Positions 1 to 5,327 of a stretch of 6,522 nucleotides of DNA are shown here, in pieces. Both the position numbers and the translations under genes were made by a program. This stretch comes from Treponema sp. (GTDB lineage Bacteria; Spirochaetota; Spirochaetia; Treponematales; Breznakiellaceae), in NCBI GenBank assembly GCA_031255875.1, contig JAIRRR010000257.1, positions 1 through 6,522 on the forward strand, read 5' to 3'. The notes below the pieces were generated by a model. It was not told the origin of the DNA and made no database searches. It worked only from the letters and a program-made list of their open reading frames with translations. Each line of letters begins with the position of its first letter. The stretch's first letter is position 1.

Positions 1-465
1 ATCCACGGCCTTAACGACAGGCTCACCGAAAAAATTGACCATAGCGCCAAGTTCAAGCTCTACGTGTCGGCCCTTACCCAGATCAGCCTGGACGAGTGCA
101 ACAGGATTCCTACCAGCGACAACCGGCTCCTTCGGCGCATAGTCCGGGACAGCCAGTTCCGGGGAGTCGGCGCCGCCTGGACCATCCGGCAGTGGCCCAG
201 CGTCCAGCGGGGGGCGTGGAAACACATTTTCAGTTTCCAGGACAGCGCCGACGCGGTCTTCAACTCCGCCCTGGATTACGAAATCCCGGTCCTCAAATTC
301 TACGCAGAGCCCCTGCTGCGTTCGATAAAGCCGGACGAAGCCGAATACGCCGAAGCTTTCCGGCTCCTGTCGTTCCTGGATTACTTCGTCCCAATCCCCC
401 CGCAGTTCGTCCCCGGGCAGAGCCTGCTCCGCGAATTTATCGGGGACAGCGAATTCAAGTATTAG
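1..465 (+). CDS. Uridine kinase-like nucleoside kinase, C-terminal part (5' end outside window)
   Basis: The reading frame is open from base 1 and ends at TAG 463-465, giving 154 residues of the C-terminal part. The stretch reading IHGLNDRLTEKI, then KFKLYVSALTQ, NRIPTSDNRLLRRIVRD and WPSVQRG matches the C-terminal half of the uridine kinase/phosphoribulokinase-like nucleoside kinases, in which a TGS-type N-terminal domain precedes a P-loop kinase domain of about 550 residues in total (family knowledge). The RLLRRIVRD segment corresponds to the arginine-rich phosphate-binding lid region of uridine kinases (RLIRR-RD type). The P-loop itself lies upstream and cannot be seen. The expected role is cytosolic ATP-dependent phosphorylation of a nucleoside or similar small substrate; the substrate cannot be inferred here. 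A GTG at 64 is only an internal codon, because homologous-looking sequence continues upstream of it. The gene converges on the RNA ligase gene with 8 bp between stop codons. Confidence 0.82.
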   Translation: MHGLNDRLTEKIDHSAKFKLYVSALTQISLDECNRIPTSDNRLLRRIVRDSQFRGVGAAWTIRQWPSVQRGAWKHIFSFQDSADAVFNSALDYEIPVLKFYAEPLLRSIKPDEAEYAEAFRLLSFLDYFVPIPPQFVPGQSLLREFIGDSEFKY

Positions 466-473
466 ATCCTGCT

Positions 474-1478
474 TTAATCTTTCTCTTTCAGCAGCGCGTC
501 GTTGTTCAGCACCTTAAAGGAAACGGCTTTAGGGGATTCCGCGTCGCGCACCACGATGCCTTCTTTGTCAAGGCCGCTCGGGTATTTGCCCCGTGCTTTT
601 TCCAGCAGCTCTTCCAGGCTGTACGCAAAGCTGTCCCCCCGCTCCTCAAGGGGGACGAAGGGGACGCCGAAAGACGAGCAAAGCCCAAGCGCCTCGTCGT
701 AGGGAAGGTAGCGGCCCGAATCCCAATCCCTGACGTCGAAGACGTACCATTCGAGCGCGGGAAGCCGCAGCCTGTTTTTCTGTATTCCGGGGCCGCATAT
801 TTCCCCTGTCAGGACAATGTTTTTCCCGTACCGGGCGAGTTTTTCTTTAAGGCCGTATTTGTAAACCGGCGCCCAGTACAGGGCGTCCGCCTCGTCCTTG
901 ATCTCCTTGTTGCGGCTGCAGCACCCGGTCTTCCCGTCAATGAGGTAAACAATTCCGGAAGTGCCGTCCATTTTTGTGGTAATGTAGTAGGGCTTCCCCC
1001 GCAGGCTGTCTATCAGTTCCGGGGCCGATTGGACGCGGATCTCGTCGGAGGCGGGAATCCCGTAAGGGCGCTCTCCGATTATGATCCCTCCCGCGCCCGC
1101 AGTCTCCGGGACATACCATTTCTTTACGCCGAGTCTTTCCGTCACGTCGTCGCCTTCGGAGGAACCTTCAAGCTCGGGGAACAGGGAGAGCGCCAGGAAG
1201 AGGCCCTGGGAAAGCTGCCCGCGCATCTTCACCGTGCGTATGCGGAAACCCGCTCCGTTGTCCTCGTTGTCACGGTACGAGGAGCTGCGCAAAAATTCGT
1301 AGCGCGGGTCAACCGGGAGGAAGCTGTCCACCTCGAAATACACGCCCAGGTCCCCTGTTTTGAACTCATTTTTCTTGACAACGCACTGCCAGCCCATGAC
1401 ATGGGCCGTCTCAAGAAAATCCGAATTGGGAATGGCTGTTATCGCCTTAACCTTCTGAATAGTAACAAGCGCGCGCAT
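474..1478 (-). CDS. ATP-dependent RNA ligase, DraRnl/Rnl5 (DRB0094) family
   Basis: A complete 334-residue protein, close to the roughly 340 residues of the Deinococcus radiodurans RNA ligase. Residues about 1-125 form the family's N-terminal OB-like module (IPNSDFLETAHVMGWQCVVKK, GDLGVYFEVDSFLP, then FRIRTVKMRGQLSQGL). The nucleotidyltransferase domain follows with all signature elements: motif I KMDGTS at 169-174 (K169 the predicted AMP-accepting lysine), an Ia-like SRN at 188-190, motif III TGEICGPG (E226), IIIa WYVFDVRD 244-251, motif IV EGIVVRD 306-312 and motif V SFKVLN with K322. Family members seal 3'-OH/5'-phosphate nicks in RNA duplexes or RNA-DNA hybrids in the cytosol, and the intact motifs suggest an active enzyme. 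The ATG at 1478 follows AAGGAG with a 6-nt spacer. No kinase-phosphatase, RtcB or toxin partner is adjacent. The upstream permease gene is on the same strand 85 bp away, so read-through is possible, but a promoter candidate lies in the gap. Confidence 0.9.
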   Translation of the reverse strand: MRALVTIQKVKAITAIPNSDFLETAHVMGWQCVVKKNEFKTGDLGVYFEVDSFLPVDPRYEFLRSSSYRDNEDNGAGFRIRTVKMRGQLSQGLFLALSLFPELEGSSEGDDVTERLGVKKWYVPETAGAGGIIIGERPYGIPASDEIRVQSAPELIDSLRGKPYYITTKMDGTSGIVYLIDGKTGCCSRNKEIKDEADALYWAPVYKYGLKEKLARYGKNIVLTGEICGPGIQKNRLRLPALEWYVFDVRDWDSGRYLPYDEALGLCSSFGVPFVPLEERGDSFAYSLEELLEKARGKYPSGLDKEGIVVRDAESPKAVSFKVLNNDALLKEKD

Positions 1479-1484
1479 ATCATG

Positions 1485-1490
1485 CTCCTT
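1485..1490 (-). promoter_or_regulatory. Ribosome binding site of the RNA ligase gene
   Basis: AAGGAG on the minus strand, six bases before the ATG at 1478. A second ATG at 1483-1481 lies in another frame, so this site supports the 1478 start. Confidence 0.8.
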
Positions 1491-1506
1491 AACAGGTATT
1501 ACTATT

Positions 1507-1534
1507 AGAATAGCGCATTTTTAAAAAATGGCAA
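1507..1534 (-). promoter_or_regulatory. Candidate sigma70 promoter of the RNA ligase gene
   Basis: Read on the minus strand, the -35 box TTGCCA (1534-1529) is followed by a 16-bp spacer and the -10 box TATTCT (1512-1507). This puts the start of transcription near 1500, about 22 bases before the ATG. The spacer holds an A+T palindrome, CATTTTT-A-AAAAATG (1516-1530), which could bind a regulator or simply bend the DNA. The promoter lies in the gap after the permease stop, so the ligase can be transcribed separately from the importer operon. It is recognised only by similarity to the consensus. Confidence 0.5.
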
Positions 1535-1563
1535 GCATTTTACGGCGTGCCCTGTGCCGGGGC

Positions 1564-2382
1564 TCAGTCCAGAGCGTCCTGTATGCCGTTTGCAGCGAGG
1601 TTAAGGGACAGCGCGGTGATAACGATGGCGGCGGCGGGGAAGAACATCAGGTGGGGGGCGCGGCGGAGGAATTCGCGGGAAGATGAAAGCATGGCGCCCC
1701 ATTCGGGCGTGGGCGGGTTGACGCCGAGGCCGATGAAGGAAAGGCCCACGGAAACCAGTATCATCCCCGTTACCGACAGGGCGGCCTGGACGGCGATGGG
1801 GCCGGCCGCGTTGCGGAGTATGTGCCGGCGGATGATGGCGATGTCCCCCAGGCCGTTTATCCGGGCGGCGGCAATATAGTCGTTTTCCATGATGGTAAGC
1901 ACGACGGACCGGGTAATCCGGGTAAAATTGGGGATATACGACACCGTGATCGCGACGAAAAGGTTCTTCGCCCCCGGTCCCAGGGCGGCCACGATTGCCA
2001 GCGCGAGCAGCATATAGGGTATGCTGAGGAGGGCGTCCATGATCCGCATGATAATTTCGTCGGCAAGGCCGCCTGCGCAGCCGGCGATCGAGCCGAATAC
2101 GAACGCCGCCGCCATGGAAAGGGCTGCCGCGCCGAAGCCCAGCAGCAGGGAAATCCTCCCGCCGTGGACGATCCGGGCGAACAGGTCCCGGCCGTAATCG
2201 TCGGTGCCGAAGATGTGTTCCCGGCTCGGCCCCTGGAGACGTATGCCCGGATTCTGCCGTATGCCGTTTTCCGGCGGGGCAATGGCGCCGGCAAAAAGCG
2301 TGACCAGGACGATCGCCGCCAGTACCGCGAGGCCTGCGGTCGCGGGCCGGTTTTTACGGTACTTCCGCCAGAATCTTTTCAC
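1564..2382 (-). CDS. DppC-like ABC transporter permease
   Basis: A 272-residue inner-membrane permease of the DppC/OppC type. A short basic N-terminus (residues 1-12) precedes the first membrane segment (about 14-34) and the family element HIFGTDDYGRDLFARIVHGG (56-75), then several hydrophobic segments. The cytoplasmic EAA loop that contacts the ATPase is at about 168-194 (NDYIAAARINGLGD, then IIRRHILRN). The family hallmark SFIGLGVNPPTPEWGAML is at 215-232 and the usual C-terminal LNLAANGIQDALD ends the protein. The start is a GTG that overlaps the preceding permease stop by four bases (GTGA), with GAAGGGG (2395-2389) six bases upstream, which indicates translational coupling. With the DppB-like partner it should form the transmembrane channel of a peptide-type importer. 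The operon ends here; the ATPases normally found downstream are absent. Confidence 0.93.
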   Translation of the reverse strand: MKRFWRKYRKNRPATAGLAVLAAIVLVTLFAGAIAPPENGIRQNPGIRLQGPSREHIFGTDDYGRDLFARIVHGGRISLLLGFGAAALSMAAAFVFGSIAGCAGGLADEIIMRIMDALLSIPYMLLALAIVAALGPGAKNLFVAITVSYIPNFTRITRSVVLTIMENDYIAAARINGLGDIAIIRRHILRNAAGPIAVQAALSVTGMILVSVGLSFIGLGVNPPTPEWGAMLSSSREFLRRAPHLMFFPAAAIVITALSLNLAANGIQDALD

Positions 2383-3326
2383 CTGCCGCCCCTTCGGCCG
2401 CCGAAGCGGGCGCGCAGCCTGGGATCAATGAACACGCACAGAATGTCTACCGCAAGCATGATAAGGCTGAAAGAGAGGGACAGAAATACTATCGCCGCCA
2501 GCACTACGGGGGTGTCCTTCATCCTGACGGCGTCGATGATGTGGGTGCCAAGCCCCGGAATGGCGAACACTGTTTCGGTTATCACCGCGCCGCCCAGGAG
2601 GTAGCCCAGGTGCATGCCCATGGAGGTTATTACCGGGATAAGCGCGTTTTTAAGGGCGTGGACAAAGATTACCCGGCCCTCCCCAAGCCCCTTGGCACGG
2701 GCGGCGCGTACATAGTCCGCCCCCAGCGCTTCGAGCATCATGGACCGGGTAAGCCTGAGCATGCCTGCCGAGGCCGGGACGCTCAGGGCGGCAAGCGGCA
2801 GGATAAAGTGCCTCCAGCTTGAAGCGCCGTTTGAGGGAAACACGCGGAGCTTCAGGGAGAAAAACAGAATCAGTACCATGCCGAGGACGAAGGCCGGCAC
2901 GGACGCGCACATGATTGTAAACGCGCTGGCGAGTATGTCCGCAGCCTTCCCCCGTTTTACTGCGGCGAGTATGCCCAGGCCCATGCCGATAACGGAACTG
3001 AAAAGAGTCCCCAAAAGGGCGAGGGCAAAGGTGTTCGGCGCTTTGCGCAGTATTTCCGTTATCACCGGGGCCCGCGAACGGTAGGAAGTGCCCCAGTCGC
3101 CGTGGAACGCGAGCCGGCGGAGGTAGCCGGCATAGCGCGCGAGGAAGGGCCGGTCAAGCCCCAGGTCCGCCCGCAGTATGGCAAGCTGGGACTCGTCCGC
3201 CCGCTCGCCCAGAATAAGCCGGGCAGGGTCGCCGGGGGTAAAGTCCATGACGAAGTACACGGCAAACACTGCCGCCATTGACAGGGGTATAAAGAGGAGG
3301 ACGCGCTTCAAAATATAACGGGGCAT
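2379..3326 (-). CDS. DppB-like ABC transporter permease
   Basis: A 315-residue inner-membrane permease of the DppB/OppB type, at the family's usual length. MPRYILKRVL opens the protein directly before the first membrane segment (about 8-28). FTPGDPARLILG (29-40), ADLGLDRPFLARY (53-65) and GDWGTSYRSRAPV (76-88) are the conserved periplasmic elements. Further hydrophobic segments follow. The EAA loop is at about 204-230 (DYVRAARAKGLGEGRV, then HALKNALIP). VFAIPGLG (253-260) and the terminal DPRLR (301-305) are typical. The ATG at 3326 is preceded only by a weak AGGCGA, so initiation may be poor or may depend on translation of the upstream gene. The basic tail RARFGGRRGGR is cytoplasmic. It pairs with the DppC-like permease encoded next. 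Substrate specificity cannot be read from permeases alone. Confidence 0.93.
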   Translation of the reverse strand: MPRYILKRVLLFIPLSMAAVFAVYFVMDFTPGDPARLILGERADESQLAILRADLGLDRPFLARYAGYLRRLAFHGDWGTSYRSRAPVITEILRKAPNTFALALLGTLFSSVIGMGLGILAAVKRGKAADILASAFTIMCASVPAFVLGMVLILFFSLKLRVFPSNGASSWRHFILPLAALSVPASAGMLRLTRSMMLEALGADYVRAARAKGLGEGRVIFVHALKNALIPVITSMGMHLGYLLGGAVITETVFAIPGLGTHIIDAVRMKDTPVVLAAIVFLSLSFSLIMLAVDILCVFIDPRLRARFGGRRGGR

Positions 3327-3346
3327 CGCGGGTTCGCCTAAACCAT

Positions 3347-3361
3347 GCCGCTTTCAGCGGC
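3347..3361 (-). other. Intergenic hairpin between binding-protein and permease genes
   Basis: Directly after the binding-protein stop codon (TGA 3364-3362) the minus-strand transcript can fold GCCGCT-GAA-AGCGGC, six perfect pairs closed over a three-base loop. There is no T-run after it, so it is not a strong terminator. In comparable importer operons such a hairpin slows 3' decay and lets the binding protein be made in excess over the membrane subunits; that role is inferred here. Confidence 0.5.
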
Positions 3362-4885
3362 TCATTTCCAGGAAATATCCTTAAGGTAGATACCGTTAGG
3401 GAAACTCCGGGCAATCACAATATCGCTGTTGTAGGCCCGGATAATCGCGGGGTTGGCAAAAACCGCATAGGGGGCGTCTTCCTGCACTATATCCGCCAGC
3501 TGCTTAAAGATAGCGCGGCGTTTTTCCGGATCGGCCTCCCGGCGCCCTTCGGCGAGAAGCCGGTCGGCAACAGGATTGCTGTAGCGGGCGGAATTCCCCT
3601 GGTTGATATTCGCCGTACCGTAGAATTCCTCCAGGTAGTTCATGTCCTTGAACATGATGTAATGGCCGCCCGCCGCTATTTGAAAATCGCCCGCGTAGTA
3701 CCGGGTAACCCAGGTATTGAATTCCATAATTTCTATGGAAAGGTTGATGCCGATATCCGCGAGGTTCTGCTGCGCGATCTCCGCTACCTGGCGGTTTGCC
3801 CCGGTGGTGATGAGCGTTACGTCCGCCGGCTTTTCCCTGCTTGCCCCCGCTTCCGCCGCCAGCAGGGCCGCCCGCGCGGGATCGTGCGGGTAACGCCGCG
3901 CCGGTTCGGCAAAACCCGCCATCCAGGGCCTGGCCATATAATCCTTGCTGGTGCTTTTCCCCTCGTAGGCGACGGCGGCGATAGTATCCCTGTCTATGGC
4001 GTAATTCACCGCCTGCCTGAGTTTTACATTGTCAAACGGCTTTTTTTCCACATTCATGCTCAGGTAGTTCACCCGGTTCGACGGGCTCGAAAACACCGTG
4101 ACGCCTTCCCTGCCCTCAAGCGCCGCAGCGGAGGCGGCGCCCGCAATCCAGATAAAGTCGATATCCCCGGTTTCAAGCGCCACTGCGGCGGTAAAGTCAT
4201 CGGGAATAATCCTGAACACCACGTTTTTTATGGGAGGGGGCGGCCCGTAGTAGCCGTCGAAAGCCTCCAGCCGCACTTCCTCGCCGCTCTTCCTGCTTAC
4301 AAAGCGGTAAGGCCCGGTGCCTATAGGGTGTTCGCCGTATTTTTCAACGGAGCTTACCGCCTTCTCGCTGTAAATGGCAAACTGGTCGCTCGCGAATTCC
4401 GAAAGAAAGGAAGAGATGGGCTCAAAAAGCGTCAGTTTTATTGTATAGTCGTCGATAACGGAAACTGTTTTAATCGAGGAAGTAACCGTGCTGCCGTTGG
4501 GCGTACCCCGCGCGTACTCAATGGTGAACTCCACGTCCCGGGCTTTAAATTCTTCCCCGTTGTGAAACTTCGCCCCTTTCCTGAGGCGGAAGGTATAGTC
4601 CAGGCCGTCTTCTGAAATTTCGTAGCCCTCGGCAAGCCAGGGGCCGGGCCGCCCCTCCTCGTCAAAAAAAAGCAGGCCGTCGTAGATATTATTCCCGATT
4701 TGGCCCTCTATAAGCGTGTTGGCATAGAGCAGATCGAAGGTGGCCGGATCCGACGCGACAGACACCGCCAGCGTGTCCCGCGCGGGCTTTGCCTCCTCCC
4801 CGTTGCCCGGGACGCCGCCGCCGCTGCGGGAGCAGGCCGAAAGGCAGGCAAGCGCCAGCAAAACGATGCGGAAATTCATCTTCAT
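3362..4885 (-). CDS. Family 5 ABC substrate-binding lipoprotein (DppA/OppA-like)
   Basis: A 507-residue solute-binding protein of the peptide/nickel (SBP_bac_5) family. The N-terminus MKMNFRIVLLALACLSAC is a lipoprotein signal peptide with lipobox LSAC and predicted lipidated C18, so the protein is probably membrane-anchored and faces the periplasm. A Ser/Gly-rich linker follows (about 19-36). Family elements are YDGLLFFDEEGRPGPWLAEG (68-87), SEDGLDYTFRLRKGAKFHNG (91-110), HPIGTGPYRF (187-196) and PFDNVKLRQAVNYAIDRDTI (283-302), with the closing lobe up to the stop. I chose the ATG at 4885 because GAGGAA lies six bases upstream and it puts the signal peptide at the N-terminus; an in-frame ATG at 4963 would add 26 residues before it. 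It is the first gene of the importer operon and is followed 35 bp later by the DppB-like gene. The ligand is likely a peptide, but nickel, sugars or opines are known in this family. Confidence 0.92.
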   Translation of the reverse strand: MKMNFRIVLLALACLSACSRSGGGVPGNGEEAKPARDTLAVSVASDPATFDLLYANTLIEGQIGNNIYDGLLFFDEEGRPGPWLAEGYEISEDGLDYTFRLRKGAKFHNGEEFKARDVEFTIEYARGTPNGSTVTSSIKTVSVIDDYTIKLTLFEPISSFLSEFASDQFAIYSEKAVSSVEKYGEHPIGTGPYRFVSRKSGEEVRLEAFDGYYGPPPPIKNVVFRIIPDDFTAAVALETGDIDFIWIAGAASAAALEGREGVTVFSSPSNRVNYLSMNVEKKPFDNVKLRQAVNYAIDRDTIAAVAYEGKSTSKDYMARPWMAGFAEPARRYPHDPARAALLAAEAGASREKPADVTLITTGANRQVAEIAQQNLADIGINLSIEIMEFNTWVTRYYAGDFQIAAGGHYIMFKDMNYLEEFYGTANINQGNSARYSNPVADRLLAEGRREADPEKRRAIFKQLADIVQEDAPYAVFANPAIIRAYNSDIVIARSFPNGIYLKDISWK

Positions 4886-4891
4886 AAACGG

Positions 4892-4897
4892 TTCCTC
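4892..4897 (-). promoter_or_regulatory. Ribosome binding site deciding the binding-protein start
   Basis: GAGGAA on the minus strand, six bases before the ATG at 4885. It fixes the start just before the lipoprotein signal peptide and argues against the in-frame ATG at 4963, whose 26 extra codons would run through this site and the upstream palindrome. Confidence 0.75.
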
Positions 4898-4917
4898 TGT
4901 ATGAAAACTGTAGGGGC

Positions 4918-4945
4918 CCCTCCAAAGGCTTCGGTTTTTGGAGGG
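4918..4945 (+). repeat. Palindromic repeat A with UUCG tetraloop
   Basis: On the plus strand CCCTCCAAAGGC (4918-4929) pairs with GTTTTTGGAGGG (4934-4945) over the loop TTCG: 12 pairs including two G-U, closed by a C-G pair, which is the extra-stable C(UUCG)G type. On the minus strand, the sense of the importer leader, the two G-U pairs become A-C mismatches. There is no T-run after it, so it is not a standard terminator. It shares sequence with the palindrome at 5082-5119, which suggests a dispersed repeat family. Confidence 0.6.
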
Positions 4946-4969
4946 CTCCTGGAGCACGCCCATTAATCG

Positions 4970-4999
4970 GGATTTTTTGCCTGTATATGCAAAAAATCC
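4970..4999. promoter_or_regulatory. Perfect 11-bp inverted repeat, candidate operator or leader hairpin
   Basis: GGATTTTTTGC (4970-4980) and GCAAAAAATCC (4989-4999) are exact reverse complements around CTGTATAT. The repeat lies just downstream of the leftward -10 box at 5023-5028, at about +17 to +46 of the predicted importer transcript. It could be a repressor operator or a hairpin in the 5' leader. No regulator gene is nearby to link to it. Confidence 0.5.
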
Positions 5000-5009
5000 G
5001 CAAGTACAA

Positions 5010-5018
5010 CAGGCTGCT
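5010..5018 (+). repeat. 9-bp direct repeat, copy 1
   Basis: CAGGCTGCT, identical to the copy at 5056-5064, 46 bp apart start to start. The two copies bracket the leftward promoter candidate and could be binding sites of an activator or repressor, or residual duplication. Confidence 0.4.
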
Positions 5019-5022
5019 AGCC

Positions 5023-5051
5023 ATTATACCGGAAAGCCCCTATAATGAAAA
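5023..5051 (-). promoter_or_regulatory. Candidate sigma70 promoter of the importer operon
   Basis: On the minus strand TTTTCA (5051-5046), a 17-bp spacer and a perfect TATAAT (5028-5023). The predicted start near 5016 leaves a leader of about 130 bases before the binding-protein ATG, carrying the 4970-4999 inverted repeat and palindrome A. The sequence ATTATA-(12 bp)-TATAAT places a second TATAAT on the plus strand at 5041-5046, so weak divergent initiation is possible. Confidence 0.5.
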
Positions 5052-5055
5052 CCGG

Positions 5056-5064
5056 CAGGCTGCT
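5056..5064 (+). repeat. 9-bp direct repeat, copy 2
   Basis: CAGGCTGCT, the second copy of the element at 5010-5018. It lies just upstream of the -35 box of the leftward promoter candidate, a usual place for an activator site. Confidence 0.4.
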
Positions 5065-5081
5065 TAGACTAAAGAGACATC

Positions 5082-5119
5082 TGAGGCCGTTCCAAAACTT
5101 CAGTTTTAGAACAGCCTCA
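5082..5119 (-). repeat. Palindromic repeat B, related to repeat A
   Basis: An 18-position stem: TGAGGCCGTTCCAAAACT (5082-5099) opposite AGTTTTAGAACAGCCTCA (5102-5119). There are two C-A mismatches on the plus strand, which become G-U pairs on the minus strand, so the RNA hairpin is continuous only in minus-strand RNA. Read on the minus strand it shares AAAACyGAAG, then TTTGGA and GGCC two bases later, with repeat A. It lies upstream of the importer promoter. Confidence 0.6.
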
Positions 5120-5236
5120 TCTATCATAAGAGAATCGCCGCAAAGTCGAATCGGACCAAGGTTCGTAGTCAAAAAAAGGGATGGAATATGGGGGCTCTTC
5201 CCCAATTTTCTCTTTACTTCTTCGGCTTTTTCGACG

Positions 5237-5265
5237 TTGTGGTTCATTTTTCTATCTTTTGTAAT
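5237..5265 (+). promoter_or_regulatory. Candidate promoter of the fumarase operon
   Basis: TTGTGG (5237-5242), a 17-bp A+T-rich spacer and TGTAAT (5260-5265, five of six consensus bases). The predicted start near 5272 gives a leader of about 56 bases before the fumarase start. The -35 box matches only three of six positions, so help from a regulator is plausible. Confidence 0.42.
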
Positions 5266-5280
5266 TGCCCATATCGGGCA
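5266..5280. promoter_or_regulatory. Small palindrome at the predicted fumarase transcription start
   Basis: TGCCC-ATATC-GGGCA, five-base arms around a five-base centre, starting directly after the -10 box and covering the expected start. This position fits a repressor operator. The arms are short, so chance is a real alternative. Confidence 0.3.
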
Positions 5281-5327
5281 TTTTAGTCTAATCACGGTAC
5301 TGGCGCGGGGCGTTTTGGGGAGGCGCG

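Larger units (their letters stand above)
4886..5327. other. Divergent intergenic regulatory region, A+T-richer than its surroundings
   Basis: This 442-bp stretch separates the divergent importer and fumarase operons. I see no convincing gene in it. It contains, left to right: a UUCG-looped palindrome (4918-4945), an 11-bp perfect inverted repeat (4970-4999), a leftward promoter candidate (5023-5051) bracketed by 9-bp direct repeats (5010-5018 and 5056-5064), a second palindrome related to the first (5082-5119), a stretch with A and T runs (about 5170-5265), a rightward promoter candidate (5237-5265) and a small palindrome over its start site (5266-5280). Open frames exist in both directions but lack good RBSs and run through the repeats and promoters. 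Confidence 0.7.

Noticed and set aside
466..473. Bidirectional terminator between the convergent kinase and ligase genes
   Set aside because: The gap is only 8 bp and I found no stem with a T-run around it, so termination must lie in coding sequence or be Rho-dependent.
96..1508. 470-codon plus-strand open frame
   Set aside because: It runs antisense through the RNA ligase and across the kinase frame. Its translation is Arg/Pro/Gly-rich with no family motif, while the opposite strand carries every ligase motif. It is a shadow of high G+C codon bias.
1535..1563. Terminator after the DppC-like gene
   Set aside because: Only four-pair G+C stems (for example GCCC/GGGC) can form and they are not directly followed by a T-run. 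The T-run at 1523-1528 on the minus strand is better explained as promoter spacer.
1822..2604. 260-codon plus-strand open frame
   Set aside because: Antisense to both permeases; low-complexity Arg/Gly/Pro translation without recognisable domains.
3662..4615. 317-codon plus-strand open frame
   Set aside because: Antisense to the binding-protein gene; no domain, no RBS, and composition typical of a shadow frame.
4886..4963. N-terminal extension of the binding protein from the in-frame ATG at 4963
   Set aside because: It would place 26 residues before a clear lipoprotein signal peptide, run through palindrome A and ignore the well-placed GAGGAA before 4885.
5190..5203. GGGGG-CTCTTC-CCC(C) hairpin followed by AATTTTC as a terminator
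   Set aside because: The stem is only four pairs and the T-run is short and interrupted; no upstream gene on that strand needs it.
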